Of a stretch of DNA of 28,224 nucleotides, positions 15,239-23,756 are shown one piece after another. Position numbers and translations under genes: made by a program. The notes beneath the pieces are model-generated. The model had not been told where the DNA came from and ran no database searches. It saw nothing but the letters and a program-made list of their open reading frames with translations. The stretch is taken from NCBI GenBank assembly GCA_900753715.1, contig CAAEAE010000188.1:1-28224 (forward strand). Direction: 5' to 3'. The stretch's first letter is position 1, and each line of letters begins with the position of its first letter. The DNA is from an uncultured Roseburia sp. (GTDB taxonomy: Bacteria; Bacillota_A; Clostridia; Lachnospirales; Lachnospiraceae).

Positions 15239-17635
15239 TTACAGTTCCTGCTGTTCCATAAAATAAACTCTCGACGCAAAATCCGGGAAATGTCTGGTCT
15301 CCTCGTTATAGCCAACCGCCGCAAACGCCTGTTTTAACTTGATTCCACCATACATTAACACATCCCCGTAAGCCGTTCCGTCCTCGGTTTCCCCGTCCAT
15401 CTTCACAAATTTTGCAACCATGTTGTGTACCAGGGAATCCTGTCTGATATGAATCGGTGCCACCGTATTCACAAGGTCGCCAAACTCTTTTACATTATAT
15501 TTGAGCTTCCGGTTGTAATAGTGATAACGGATTTCCTCTGAAAGCCCCTTCGCGTGATAATTTGCATACTGCACATTTGGTGATACGAACTTCTGCATCA
15601 GAAAACCGACTGCCTTCTTCTGTCCCGGTGCCACGCAGGTCCACTCGGTCAGATTGCCGGAAACCGGGGCAAGCACGCTTCCGTTTCCACTCTCATGAAA
15701 ACTTCTGCCACGGTAAAAGTCCCCGAACTGTAAGACTTCCCGCCAGCTCTTATAGAGTGCAATCTGCTCTTTTACCGCCTCAAGCTCTTCTTTTTTCATG
15801 TCACAGAAATTACATTCGTAGCCGCAGATGCCAAACGACGCCACCTGAAATCTTGTCTCTAACGGCGTCGTGCGCAGCGTCTGATGATTCGGGCAGGACG
15901 AAACATGGGCGCTCACCACCGACATCGGATAGCCGTAGCTGTAGTTTGTCTGTATCTCTGCCCGGCAGAGCGCATCCGTGTCATCGCTCGCCCATATCTG
16001 TGGAAAATAGCACAAAATTCCAAGGTCAAAGCGGTTTCCGCCCGCCGCACAGCCCTCAAATAAAATATCCGGGAAACGCGTCGTAAGCTCCTTCATACAG
16101 CGGTAAAGCCCTAACACATAACGGTGCGAAAGTTCGCCCTGCCGCTCCGGCGGAAGTGCCCTGGAATAATAATCGGTAAACGTGCGGTTCATATCCCATT
16201 TTACATAGGAAATCTCTGCGGATGCAAACAGCTCACTCATTGCAGAAATAATATAATCCTGTACCTCCACGCAGCTTAAATCCAGGATGCGCTGGTTACG
16301 CCCCTCGGAATGTTCCCTTCCCGGAATCTCAATTGTCCAGTCCGGGTGTATTTCATAGAGTCTGCTCTTTACATTTACCATCTCAGGCTCCACCCAGATT
16401 CCAAATGAAAGTCCCAGTGCACGTATTTTTTTGCAGAGTCCGTCGAGACCGTTTGGCAGTTTCTTTTTGTTGACGGTCCAGTCCCCTAAGGACTGGGTAT
16501 CGTCATCCCTTGTTCCAAACCAGCCGTCGTCCATGACAAAAAGCTCGATTCCCGCCTCTTTTCCCGTCTTTGCAAGTGCTAAGAGCTTCTTCTCGTCAAT
16601 GTCAAAATACGATGCTTCCCAACTGTTTAACAGTACCGGACGCACCTTCTTTTTCCAGGTTCCTCTTACGATATGCTCCCGCACAAACTGATGCAGGCAA
16701 TGGCTCATGCCGTTTCTTCCCTTCGGGGAATAGCACATGACCGCTTCCGGGGCAAAAAAGTCCTCACCCGGCGCAAGCGTAAAACAAAAAGACTGTGGAT
16801 TAATGCCGGAGACAAACCTTGTCTTTCCATAGCCGGATGCCTCCACCGCCTCATAATGGTTTCCGCTGTAGATTAAATGAAAGCCGTAGCAGTCCCCTGC
16901 ATCCTCTGTCGTCTCCGGTCTTGCCAGCATCACAAACGGATTGGCACGGCTTGAGGAAGTCCCGGTATAGGAAGCATTGACATGTTTTCCGGCAAGCACC
17001 GGTGTATCGGTGCGCTTCATTTCGCGCGCCCATTCACCGCCAAATGTCGTAAAAATATAACCGCTGTCCTCAAAATCAAGCTGTGTGCTCATAAGCCTTG
17101 TCAGCTTTACCGTCTCGCCGCTGTCATTTTTCAGTCTTGCACTCCTTGCAATCACATCACACTCCGGGTACACATAATAATGAAGCTCCAGTGTCAGTTC
17201 GTATGCCTTATCCCGAAGGGTCACACATAGGTGCTCCACCTTTCCGCTCTCATCATAGGAGCCTGGCAGTCCGCCAGCCTCCGCAGGTTTCTCCTCGGTA
17301 ATCTCAGCATGGTCAAACAAAAAATCCGACGTACTGCTGCCGTCTGCATGCACTACTTCCACAAACGGCTCCCTGATATCGCCTTTCCCATAGGAGGACA
17401 TTTCTAAACAGATGTCCTCAAGGGAAAAGTTCTTGTGTGCCGCATCATACAGATTCGTATTTCCGGGTGCAAATGCCTTCTTTTCCACCAGTGCATCCAT
17501 ACCGCCTGAAACGTTTATTTTTCTTCCATAATAAAGGTGCTCTAAATGTCCCGTTTCCATCACCCCAAACAGATAGGATGTGTGCTCTGTCGACAGGACG
17601 TATACTCTGTTTTGTTGCTTTAAAAGTTCTATCAT
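15239..17635 (-). CDS. GH36 alpha-galactosidase
   Basis: 798 residues, cytoplasmic (no signal peptide). It has the GH36 layout: an N-terminal beta-supersandwich to about 325, a TIM barrel from VRPVLLNSWEASYFD (331-345), and a C-terminal beta domain. Substrate and catalytic motifs are intact: FVMDDGWFG (366-374), YVKWDMNRTF with nucleophile Asp481, and IWASDDTDA with the acid/base aspartate at 551. It removes terminal alpha-galactose from raffinose-type sugars, melibiose or galactomannan fragments. It is the last gene of the sugar operon, 7 nt after the symporter stop, with GGAGG inside the end of that gene. The closest family members are tetrameric intracellular enzymes. Confidence 0.95.
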   Translation of the reverse strand: MIELLKQQNRVYVLSTEHTSYLFGVMETGHLEHLYYGRKINVSGGMDALVEKKAFAPGNTNLYDAAHKNFSLEDICLEMSSYGKGDIREPFVEVVHADGSSTSDFLFDHAEITEEKPAEAGGLPGSYDESGKVEHLCVTLRDKAYELTLELHYYVYPECDVIARSARLKNDSGETVKLTRLMSTQLDFEDSGYIFTTFGGEWAREMKRTDTPVLAGKHVNASYTGTSSSRANPFVMLARPETTEDAGDCYGFHLIYSGNHYEAVEASGYGKTRFVSGINPQSFCFTLAPGEDFFAPEAVMCYSPKGRNGMSHCLHQFVREHIVRGTWKKKVRPVLLNSWEASYFDIDEKKLLALAKTGKEAGIELFVMDDGWFGTRDDDTQSLGDWTVNKKKLPNGLDGLCKKIRALGLSFGIWVEPEMVNVKSRLYEIHPDWTIEIPGREHSEGRNQRILDLSCVEVQDYIISAMSELFASAEISYVKWDMNRTFTDYYSRALPPERQGELSHRYVLGLYRCMKELTTRFPDILFEGCAAGGNRFDLGILCYFPQIWASDDTDALCRAEIQTNYSYGYPMSVVSAHVSSCPNHQTLRTTPLETRFQVASFGICGYECNFCDMKKEELEAVKEQIALYKSWREVLQFGDFYRGRSFHESGNGSVLAPVSGNLTEWTCVAPGQKKAVGFLMQKFVSPNVQYANYHAKGLSEEIRYHYYNRKLKYNVKEFGDLVNTVAPIHIRQDSLVHNMVAKFVKMDGETEDGTAYGDVLMYGGIKLKQAFAAVGYNEETRHFPDFASRVYFMEQQEL

Positions 17636-17642
17636 ACTGCTT

Positions 17643-19031
17643 CTATGCCTCCGCAGACCGTTTTTCCTTTACCTTCTGTGCAATCTCTTCGACCTTTTCC
17701 TCCGTGAGGATAAACTTCTTATAGAAAACAAATACTGCGATTAAAAGTCCCGCAATCGGCAGAACAGTCATCGTCATGCGCAGTCCTACAACCGAAGAGC
17801 CTGCCACACTTTCTGCTACCGCCTGTGTATCGGAGGTATCGTTGCTTAAATGGAACAGTTCAAGGCTTGCTGCGGTAATCATTGCTGCCACACCGGATGC
17901 CAGTTTTACTACAAAAGTCTGCATTGAGAAGATGACACTTTCATCTCTGCGGTTGTTTTTCAATTCCCCATAATCCACGGTATTTGCCAGGAATACGGTT
18001 GTTAAAATCGAAAGCATTCCGTTAGCCGCGAAGATAAAGAATCCCGGGATAAATAACAGGAACACGTTTGACATATTGGTAAATGCCAGCACAAGTAAAA
18101 CCACATATCCCACGATTGCCATTGCAAAACTTACATAAAATACCTGAATGGTGCTAAGTACCTTGCGAAGCAACGGGAATAAAATCATCATGGAAAGAAT
18201 CTGCATTGCTCCGCCGAAGATGTTAAAAAGCGTATAGCTGTTATACCAGCCTGCACCGCCAAAATCATATTTAAAGAAGTAGATGACAAGGTTTGAGGTC
18301 GTATAAATCGAGCAGTTAATTAAAACAATGGTCACAACAACCGTCATTGCCTGGTCGTTTTGTAACAGTGCGCGAAACATCTGCTTTACGGAAGGTGCAT
18401 CCACGGTTACGGTCGATTTTTCCTTGATATTTAAGCAGGTAATCGTGATAAATACCACAAACAATGCTGCCACAAGCAGGGCAAAATACCGGAATCCCAG
18501 GCGCTCATTTCCCTGTCCGAAGACATAGACGCATTTCATTGTGATGACAGTTGTAATCGCAGAACCGACGCCAGCGCAGGTACGTCCCAGGGTCGATAAG
18601 CTCTCTCTTTCCTTACCGCCCTCTGTAAACGCCGGAATCATCGACCAGAACGGAATGTCCATCATCGTATAGGTAACGCCCCACAGAATGTAGGTGATTG
18701 CCGCATAAGCAATCAGACCGCTTCCGTCCAATGCAGGCGGTGCAGAAAACATAAAATACAATACCACGGCATTTAAAATCGTACCAATCAAAAGCCACGG
18801 GCGGAACCGTCCCCATTTTGTCCTTGTCTTTGCCACGATAACACCCATAATCGGATCATTGAACGCGTCAAAAATACGTGCCGCCAACAGGATAAAACCC
18901 ATCGCAATGGCGTTCACCCCAAGCAGATCCTGATAGTAGTAAAGAATATAGCTTGCCGAAAACATATAAACCATATCCTTGCCCACTGCACCTAATCCAT
19001 AAGATACCTTTTCTTTTCCTGATAATTTCAT
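17643..19031 (-). CDS. GPH-family cation:sugar symporter (MelB-like)
   Basis: 462 residues with about twelve membrane helices. It is of the glycoside-pentoside-hexuronide family of the major facilitator superfamily. The start MKLSGKEKVSYGLGAVGKD is typical. RIFDAFNDPIMG places Asp55 and Asp59 at the same positions as the sodium-site aspartates of the melibiose permease MelB. TKWGRFRPWLL follows, the conserved loop between helices 2 and 3. It should import a sugar or glycoside with Na+ or H+; the exact sugar cannot be read from sequence. Its ATG overlaps the stop of the preceding gene as ATGA with GGAGG 6 nt upstream. Confidence 0.94.
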   Translation of the reverse strand: MKLSGKEKVSYGLGAVGKDMVYMFSASYILYYYQDLLGVNAIAMGFILLAARIFDAFNDPIMGVIVAKTRTKWGRFRPWLLIGTILNAVVLYFMFSAPPALDGSGLIAYAAITYILWGVTYTMMDIPFWSMIPAFTEGGKERESLSTLGRTCAGVGSAITTVITMKCVYVFGQGNERLGFRYFALLVAALFVVFITITCLNIKEKSTVTVDAPSVKQMFRALLQNDQAMTVVVTIVLINCSIYTTSNLVIYFFKYDFGGAGWYNSYTLFNIFGGAMQILSMMILFPLLRKVLSTIQVFYVSFAMAIVGYVVLLVLAFTNMSNVFLLFIPGFFIFAANGMLSILTTVFLANTVDYGELKNNRRDESVIFSMQTFVVKLASGVAAMITAASLELFHLSNDTSDTQAVAESVAGSSVVGLRMTMTVLPIAGLLIAVFVFYKKFILTEEKVEEIAQKVKEKRSAEA

Positions 19032-20512
19032 CGTTTTCCTCCCTTTACTGCCAGCTCGACTACTCTATATGCCCCATCGTAGATTCCGGCAGATTTGTTT
19101 GCTACAATACAGTCACACATGGATGCAAGCATCCCCTTCTCTTCCATAAATAACCCAATCATCTGTAAAGTGTGTGCAATGTCTCTGCACTCGAGTGTTC
19201 CATCCCCGATTTCTGCGGAATGAATTGCGCCCCACTGCTCATGGCCACCCACACGCTTGATAAAGAGCTTCGGAACCGGATAAAATGCAAGCTCGCTCGG
19301 CTTTGTCACAAGCACATCACAGCTTCGCATCAGAAGGTTCGTACAGTAAACTGCCTCAAAGATATTTTCATGCCAGAAACCGTGGATTCCTGTCACCTCG
19401 GTATCATCCAGCAACGCCTTCCCAGCAAACTGTTTTGTCTTCTCCCACTCATTGAAATGTTCCACTGCAAGTTCTTTCATTTCCGGGATTTCTTTTTGCA
19501 GCTCTTCCCACACATTGCGGTAATCTCCGACATTGACATAGAGCGCCGCCTGTTTCTTTCGGATTGCCGGAATCAGATAACGGATGATTTCTGCAAAAAT
19601 TTCCTTCTGTGCCCCCGCGCCGCCGATGGTAAGTAAAAAGCGCATCGGACGCTTCTCTTCCATCCGTTTTTTACGTGCCGCGCAGTCTGCCTCGATATTG
19701 CTCACTAACTCATGGTCAATGTAATGTCCGGTGTAAACCAATGCATCCTCCGGCATCGGCTTTAACACTTCGTTTTTCTGCATGCCGTTTAAGATACGGT
19801 AACCCTGGTACGCATAATGCGTCTGAATCGTATGAACACTTCCCTCGGAGAGATGCAGTGCCATCGGCCAGTTGTCCGGAATTGCGTTTACGACACTCTT
19901 CATTCCCGCATGAACAGCTGCCTGTGCCGGCCAGACATGTGTGGCAACCACCGGAATCTCCTTTGGCACATTGCGGTATACCGGTGCCATCAGCTCTGCA
20001 TTTTTCTGGTCGGATGCATTATAGGAAAGCTTACGGAATCCTTCGTAGTTCATCGGCTCCCACACCAGACGGTTAAACAGCCTGCTCTTAGAAGAAAGTC
20101 TTGAACCGAGGGAATACAGGTCATTTTGTGCACTGATTACCTTCGTGCAGGTCGTATCCGGATAAGAGTTTAAATCCATCCAGTACGGTGTGTAACCCAT
20201 CGCATGCGCCGCGGAAGCAATCGCCATGGAAATCCGGTAATGTCCAAAGCCCATACGGATATTTCCCACGATAATTCCTTTTTCGGTGTCAAAGGAAAGA
20301 CCATCGGAAATGCCCTTTGCACCTTCGCCGACGCGGATATCCACCACGCCCAGTTCTTCCCCGATATGTGCATTTTTGATAAGTGCAACCGGGTAGTTTA
20401 CATTGCTGTCATCTCCAAATTTTTTCGCAAATTTTCGTTTTGATGCCACTGCCTTTTTGTAGACACGCTCCGGCATTTTGTTTCCAAAAATTTCTCTTGA
20501 TTTTTCGTTCAT
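19028..20512 (-). CDS. Unrecognised GT-B-like protein in glycosidase operon
   Basis: 494 residues, no signal peptide or membrane helix. I do not recognise a characterised family. It looks like a GT-B fold of the MurG/MGDG-synthase kind. GNIRMGFGHYRISMAIASAA (83-102) resembles the N-terminal glycine-histidine loop, NAIPDNWP (209-216) a possible acceptor or base loop, and LLTIGGAGAQKE (293-304) the start of a nucleotide-binding C-domain. SCDVLVTKPSELAFYPVPKL (397-416) resembles the region that holds the sugar nucleotide. An N-terminal basic stretch (14-32) precedes it. It overlaps both neighbours by 4 bp (ATGA), so it is translated in step with a GH2 enzyme and a symporter. It may be a glycosyltransferase or a phosphorylase-like enzyme; catalytic residues are unproven. 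Confidence 0.8.
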   Translation of the reverse strand: MNEKSREIFGNKMPERVYKKAVASKRKFAKKFGDDSNVNYPVALIKNAHIGEELGVVDIRVGEGAKGISDGLSFDTEKGIIVGNIRMGFGHYRISMAIASAAHAMGYTPYWMDLNSYPDTTCTKVISAQNDLYSLGSRLSSKSRLFNRLVWEPMNYEGFRKLSYNASDQKNAELMAPVYRNVPKEIPVVATHVWPAQAAVHAGMKSVVNAIPDNWPMALHLSEGSVHTIQTHYAYQGYRILNGMQKNEVLKPMPEDALVYTGHYIDHELVSNIEADCAARKKRMEEKRPMRFLLTIGGAGAQKEIFAEIIRYLIPAIRKKQAALYVNVGDYRNVWEELQKEIPEMKELAVEHFNEWEKTKQFAGKALLDDTEVTGIHGFWHENIFEAVYCTNLLMRSCDVLVTKPSELAFYPVPKLFIKRVGGHEQWGAIHSAEIGDGTLECRDIAHTLQMIGLFMEEKGMLASMCDCIVANKSAGIYDGAYRVVELAVKGGKR

Positions 20513-22956
20513 ATCCTCTCACCTTCTTGTTTTTTTATTTCAAAGAAAAGTCTCTGCTCTTTTGCCTGTGACATCTTTATGATAAGAACTCCTTTTCCTT
20601 CCTCTCCTGTGGTGCGCACGAAGGTGCCGCCCATGCCGCCCTGCAGGGAACTTAAATCCGGGCCAATCAGTTCGATTGCTCCTTCGGTCTCAAGTGTCAC
20701 CGCATCGTTGCAGAAGCTTAACACATTTCCATGTTCATCCTCTGCCCGAATCCGCACTGCCGCCACATCATAGGATTGTTTTTCTGTTAAAAGCATATGG
20801 TCTGCCTCTGCGGCAAGATGTATCTCATGCATGGCATCCTTTTTTACCGATGCGACAACCGCACCATCTTCCACCGCATCAAACCGATAGGAAGTGGAGG
20901 CACCGCCCCAGTCTCCGATATAGCGGTTATAGAGCCCGACCGCCTCCGAAGGCTTCATATGATAAAAAAGCACCAGCTTTAACGCCGTAACATACACAGA
21001 TTTTGGCAGATTGGATAACCCATACCGCGCCGTCGCATTTAAAATGTACTTGACGCCCGCTGCCTGCGCCGGCTTCATATGCTCCTGTTTCTCAATGGCA
21101 TCCCCGATGAAATCATCAATGATGATAGGACCGTGCGAAAGGTTCTGATAGGGGGAACCGCTCTTATCGTATTCCTTGATAAAACGGTCGTTTTTGTACA
21201 TCCGTACTTTTGACGCGTTTGTAAAAAGATACGTTGTACCACGGTTACAGCCCGGATGCTCTCCGATATCCATTGAGGAACTGATGGTAAGCACCGGATG
21301 ATTTTCCTGCTCACACGCATAAACTGCCGCGGCAAGCTTTGGATTGCGGAACATATCCATCACACCGTGGTAACAAATCCGGTCCCCGCTTCCAAAATCC
21401 TTGTGCGTATTATAGTCAAACATACACCAGCCGAAGCTTCCTGCAATATCTTCTTCCCCTGCAACCGCATCAAGCACATTCGCGTGGCGGATGGCATGGG
21501 AAACACGGTGTTCCTCGTTGTCATACGTTTTCGTCGGATACATATGCCCGTTGTATTCGCTGACAAGATACGGCTTTGACATATCGGACGTCACATCTTT
21601 TTTCTTCTCACAGCCCTTTTTCCCTCCGTCATGCACAAAATCGTTGTAGGTATATACATCTTCAAGCAGGCTGCTTTTCTTATGCGCCCGGACACCTCCG
21701 GTCTGCCGGTAAGGGTCTGCTTCATGTGCTGCTTCATTGGTACGGCGGTAAAATGCATCGTCATCGGCTGACTCATTGATGCGCACGCCCCAGAGAATAA
21801 TCGACGTGTGATTCCGGTACTGCGTCACCATATATTTTACATTTGTAATTGCCTGCTCTTTCCAAGTTTCATCGCCGATATGCTGCCAGCCCGGTATCTC
21901 CGTGAATACCAGAAGTCCGATTCTGTCACACTCGTCAAGAAAATAATGCGACTGGGGATAATGGGATGTCCGCACGGCATTGACGCCAAGCTCTTCCTTT
22001 AAAATTCTTGCATCGCGTCTCTGCATCGACTCCGGCATCGCATAGCCCACGTAAGGATAACTCTGGTGACGGTTTAAGCCGCGGATTTTAATTTTTTCTC
22101 CGTTCAGATAAAAACCATCTGTCCGAAATTCTGCACTTCGGAAGCCAAATGTTGTAATGGTTTCGTCAAGCACCTTATCCCCCGACAAAAGCTCTGTTTT
22201 CAGCTCATAGAGCACGGGGCTCTCCAGTGTCCAAAGCCTTGCATCAGGCACCGGAAACTCCATCCGGCAGGAAAAATTTTCTTTTGGGGAACCGCTTTCC
22301 CCACTGCCTTTTAACTGGATTTTCTGTTCGCCGGGCATCCGGCTCTCCGTCTGTCCAGACACCTTAAGGCTCTGTCTTACCGTAAATTCTTCCAATTCTG
22401 CTGTCCCCGAAATCTCGGAAACAACGATGCTTGCCTTTCCGGCTTTCACCTCGGTGTGCACAAACACGTCAGAAAGATAACTTTTTTCTGCCACCTCCAG
22501 ATAAACATCCCGGTAGATGCCGCCGTAAGTCATATAGTCGACCACGAAGCCAAACGGCGGGATGTTAAGCGTCTCCCTGCTGTCTAATCTCACGCAGAGC
22601 ACATTTTCCTGACCGTACAACAGCAATCCGTCCAAATCAATCGTAAATGCCGTGTAGCCGCAATGATGCTCCCCGATTTTCGTTCCGTTTAAATACACCG
22701 TGCTCTCATGCGCCGCGCCCTCAAAGGTCAGCGAGATATGTTTTTCCTTCCACGTATCCGGAACCATAAGATGTCTTCTGTAACCGCTCACCATCTGATA
22801 AATGGACTCATCAAAATAGTGAAGCGGCGTTTCCACGCAGGTATGCGGCAGACGCACTTTTTTCATATCGTTTTCATCGTATGTCGTTTCTTTTATCTCA
22901 TCCCGGTAGTCTTTTGTAAAATACCAGTCATCGTTCAGATAAATCCGTTTTGCCAT
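20509..22956 (-). CDS. GH2 family beta-glycosidase
   Basis: About 815 residues, cytoplasmic. It has the GH2 order: jelly-roll sugar-binding domain (about 1-160, with GGIYRDVYLEV), immunoglobulin-like domain, and TIM barrel from KIRGLNRHQSYPYVG. The acid/base glutamate is in LWGVRINES (near 395) and the nucleophile in YLVSEYNGHMYPTK (near 467). C-terminal beta domains follow. Beta-galactosidase, beta-glucuronidase or another activity is possible; the NGH after the nucleophile and the short barrel exclude a simple LacZ call. I start at the ATG at 22956, because GGGGAG is 6 nt upstream, instead of an in-frame TTG at 22977. This leaves 1 nt between the regulator stop and this start. Confidence 0.9.
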   Translation of the reverse strand: MAKRIYLNDDWYFTKDYRDEIKETTYDENDMKKVRLPHTCVETPLHYFDESIYQMVSGYRRHLMVPDTWKEKHISLTFEGAAHESTVYLNGTKIGEHHCGYTAFTIDLDGLLLYGQENVLCVRLDSRETLNIPPFGFVVDYMTYGGIYRDVYLEVAEKSYLSDVFVHTEVKAGKASIVVSEISGTAELEEFTVRQSLKVSGQTESRMPGEQKIQLKGSGESGSPKENFSCRMEFPVPDARLWTLESPVLYELKTELLSGDKVLDETITTFGFRSAEFRTDGFYLNGEKIKIRGLNRHQSYPYVGYAMPESMQRRDARILKEELGVNAVRTSHYPQSHYFLDECDRIGLLVFTEIPGWQHIGDETWKEQAITNVKYMVTQYRNHTSIILWGVRINESADDDAFYRRTNEAAHEADPYRQTGGVRAHKKSSLLEDVYTYNDFVHDGGKKGCEKKKDVTSDMSKPYLVSEYNGHMYPTKTYDNEEHRVSHAIRHANVLDAVAGEEDIAGSFGWCMFDYNTHKDFGSGDRICYHGVMDMFRNPKLAAAVYACEQENHPVLTISSSMDIGEHPGCNRGTTYLFTNASKVRMYKNDRFIKEYDKSGSPYQNLSHGPIIIDDFIGDAIEKQEHMKPAQAAGVKYILNATARYGLSNLPKSVYVTALKLVLFYHMKPSEAVGLYNRYIGDWGGASTSYRFDAVEDGAVVASVKKDAMHEIHLAAEADHMLLTEKQSYDVAAVRIRAEDEHGNVLSFCNDAVTLETEGAIELIGPDLSSLQGGMGGTFVRTTGEEGKGVLIIKMSQAKEQRLFFEIKKQEGERI

Positions 22957-22957
22957 T

Positions 22958-23536
22958 TTATTCTCCCCGTACCGCAATTCCGTTCACAAGAATTTCAACG
23001 ACCTCATCGAGCGCCTGCGCATAAGATATCTGGTTGCGGATTAAAATGTCCCGCTGGAAAAACTGCTCAATTGCCGCCTCAAGCATCAGCTTGACAATTG
23101 GAATGTCCACACGTTTTATAACGCCCTCTTCCATTCCCTGCTCCATCAGACCGATAATCGTCTCCCAGCCGCTCTCTAAGCGTTCCTCCACCCGCTTATA
23201 AATCTTCGGGTATTTGTCTCTTAACAGATAAAGCTGTCTGAAGTCGATATCCTTATAGCCCTCCGGCAGAACACCGAGCACTCGGCGGATTTTTTCGACC
23301 GTCGTAAAGCTCTCGTCCCTTAACACCTGCCGCTCGCTCTCCTTGATGGAATCGAACATATAGTCAACCATTGCAAAAAACATCGTCTCTTTATCCCGGA
23401 ACACCGTGTAAATCGTTTTTTTACTCATTCCAAGCTGACCTGCAATGTCATCCATCGTAAATTTCAAGCCCTTCCGGTTAAACGCCTGTATTGTTCCTTC
23501 CAGAATCGTCACCCGCAGCTTTTCTTTTTCTTCCAT
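22958..23536 (-). CDS. TetR/AcrR family regulator of the sugar operon
   Basis: 192 residues. The N-terminal helix-turn-helix is clear: FTMDDIAGQLGMSKKTIYTVFRDKETMF (about 26-53), with the usual GMSKKTIYTVFRDKE recognition helix. The C-terminal ligand domain is helical and has no named match. AGAGG lies 7 nt before the ATG. It is the first gene of a run of five same-strand genes, so it probably represses its own operon. The promoter just upstream is flanked by two GAAAC/GTTTC inverted repeats that are good candidate operators. TetR regulators at the head of glycosidase operons are less usual than LacI, AraC or GntR types. Confidence 0.93.
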   Translation of the reverse strand: MEEKEKLRVTILEGTIQAFNRKGLKFTMDDIAGQLGMSKKTIYTVFRDKETMFFAMVDYMFDSIKESERQVLRDESFTTVEKIRRVLGVLPEGYKDIDFRQLYLLRDKYPKIYKRVEERLESGWETIIGLMEQGMEEGVIKRVDIPIVKLMLEAAIEQFFQRDILIRNQISYAQALDEVVEILVNGIAVRGE

Positions 23537-23558
23537 CTGTACGCCTCTTTTCTCTATC

Positions 23559-23586
23559 GGAAACTATTTTTCTTATTTCAGTTTCC
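23559..23586. promoter_or_regulatory. Candidate TetR operator, downstream copy
   Basis: GGAAACT (23559-23565) and AGTTTCC (23580-23586) form a perfect inverted repeat with 14 nt between, directly after the -10 box of the tetR promoter. The same half-site recurs at 23639-23645 and 23619-23623, and GGAAACTATTTTT here is the exact complement of AAAAATAGTTTCC at 23633-23645. Confidence 0.6.
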
Positions 23587-23589
23587 TAT

Positions 23590-23618
23590 ATTGTAACATC
23601 CTGCTTTCTTTTGCACAA
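23590..23618 (-). promoter_or_regulatory. tetR-sugar operon promoter
   Basis: On the minus strand TTGTGC (23613-23618) and TACAAT (23590-23595) are 17 nt apart. The -10 is good and the -35 moderate. It lies exactly between the two GAAAC/GTTTC repeat clusters and about 55 nt upstream of the tetR start codon. Confidence 0.6.
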
Positions 23619-23646
23619 GAAACCAGTTTCACAAAAATAGTTTCCG
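23619..23646. promoter_or_regulatory. Candidate TetR operator, upstream copy
   Basis: GAAAC-CA-GTTTC (23619-23630) and TAGTTTCCG (23638-23646) form a cluster of inverted half-sites. The outer pair GAAAC to GTTTC spans 26-27 nt, close to the span of the other copy. It abuts the -35 box of the tetR promoter. Confidence 0.55.
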
Positions 23647-23681
23647 CTTTTTGGCAAAAACTACTAAAAAGCTGGATTTAT

Positions 23682-23710
23682 TTGCATTTCCATGGACGCT
23701 TTTGTATAAT
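23682..23710 (+). promoter_or_regulatory. larBC promoter
   Basis: TATAAT (23705-23710) is a perfect -10 box; a weak TTGCAT (23682-23687) lies 17 nt upstream. The larB start follows 46 nt later. It points away from the tetR promoter, about 60 nt distant, and could be touched by repressor bound at the nearer operator. Confidence 0.65.
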
Positions 23711-23756
23711 GAAATCCAGAAATAATACTTCCATTGATAAGAGAGGCTTTACTTTT

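Noticed and set aside
23445..23756. Extended N-terminus of larB upstream of 23757
   Set aside because: This extension would run through tetR and the promoter region; LarB homology and the GAGAGG ribosome site begin at 23757.
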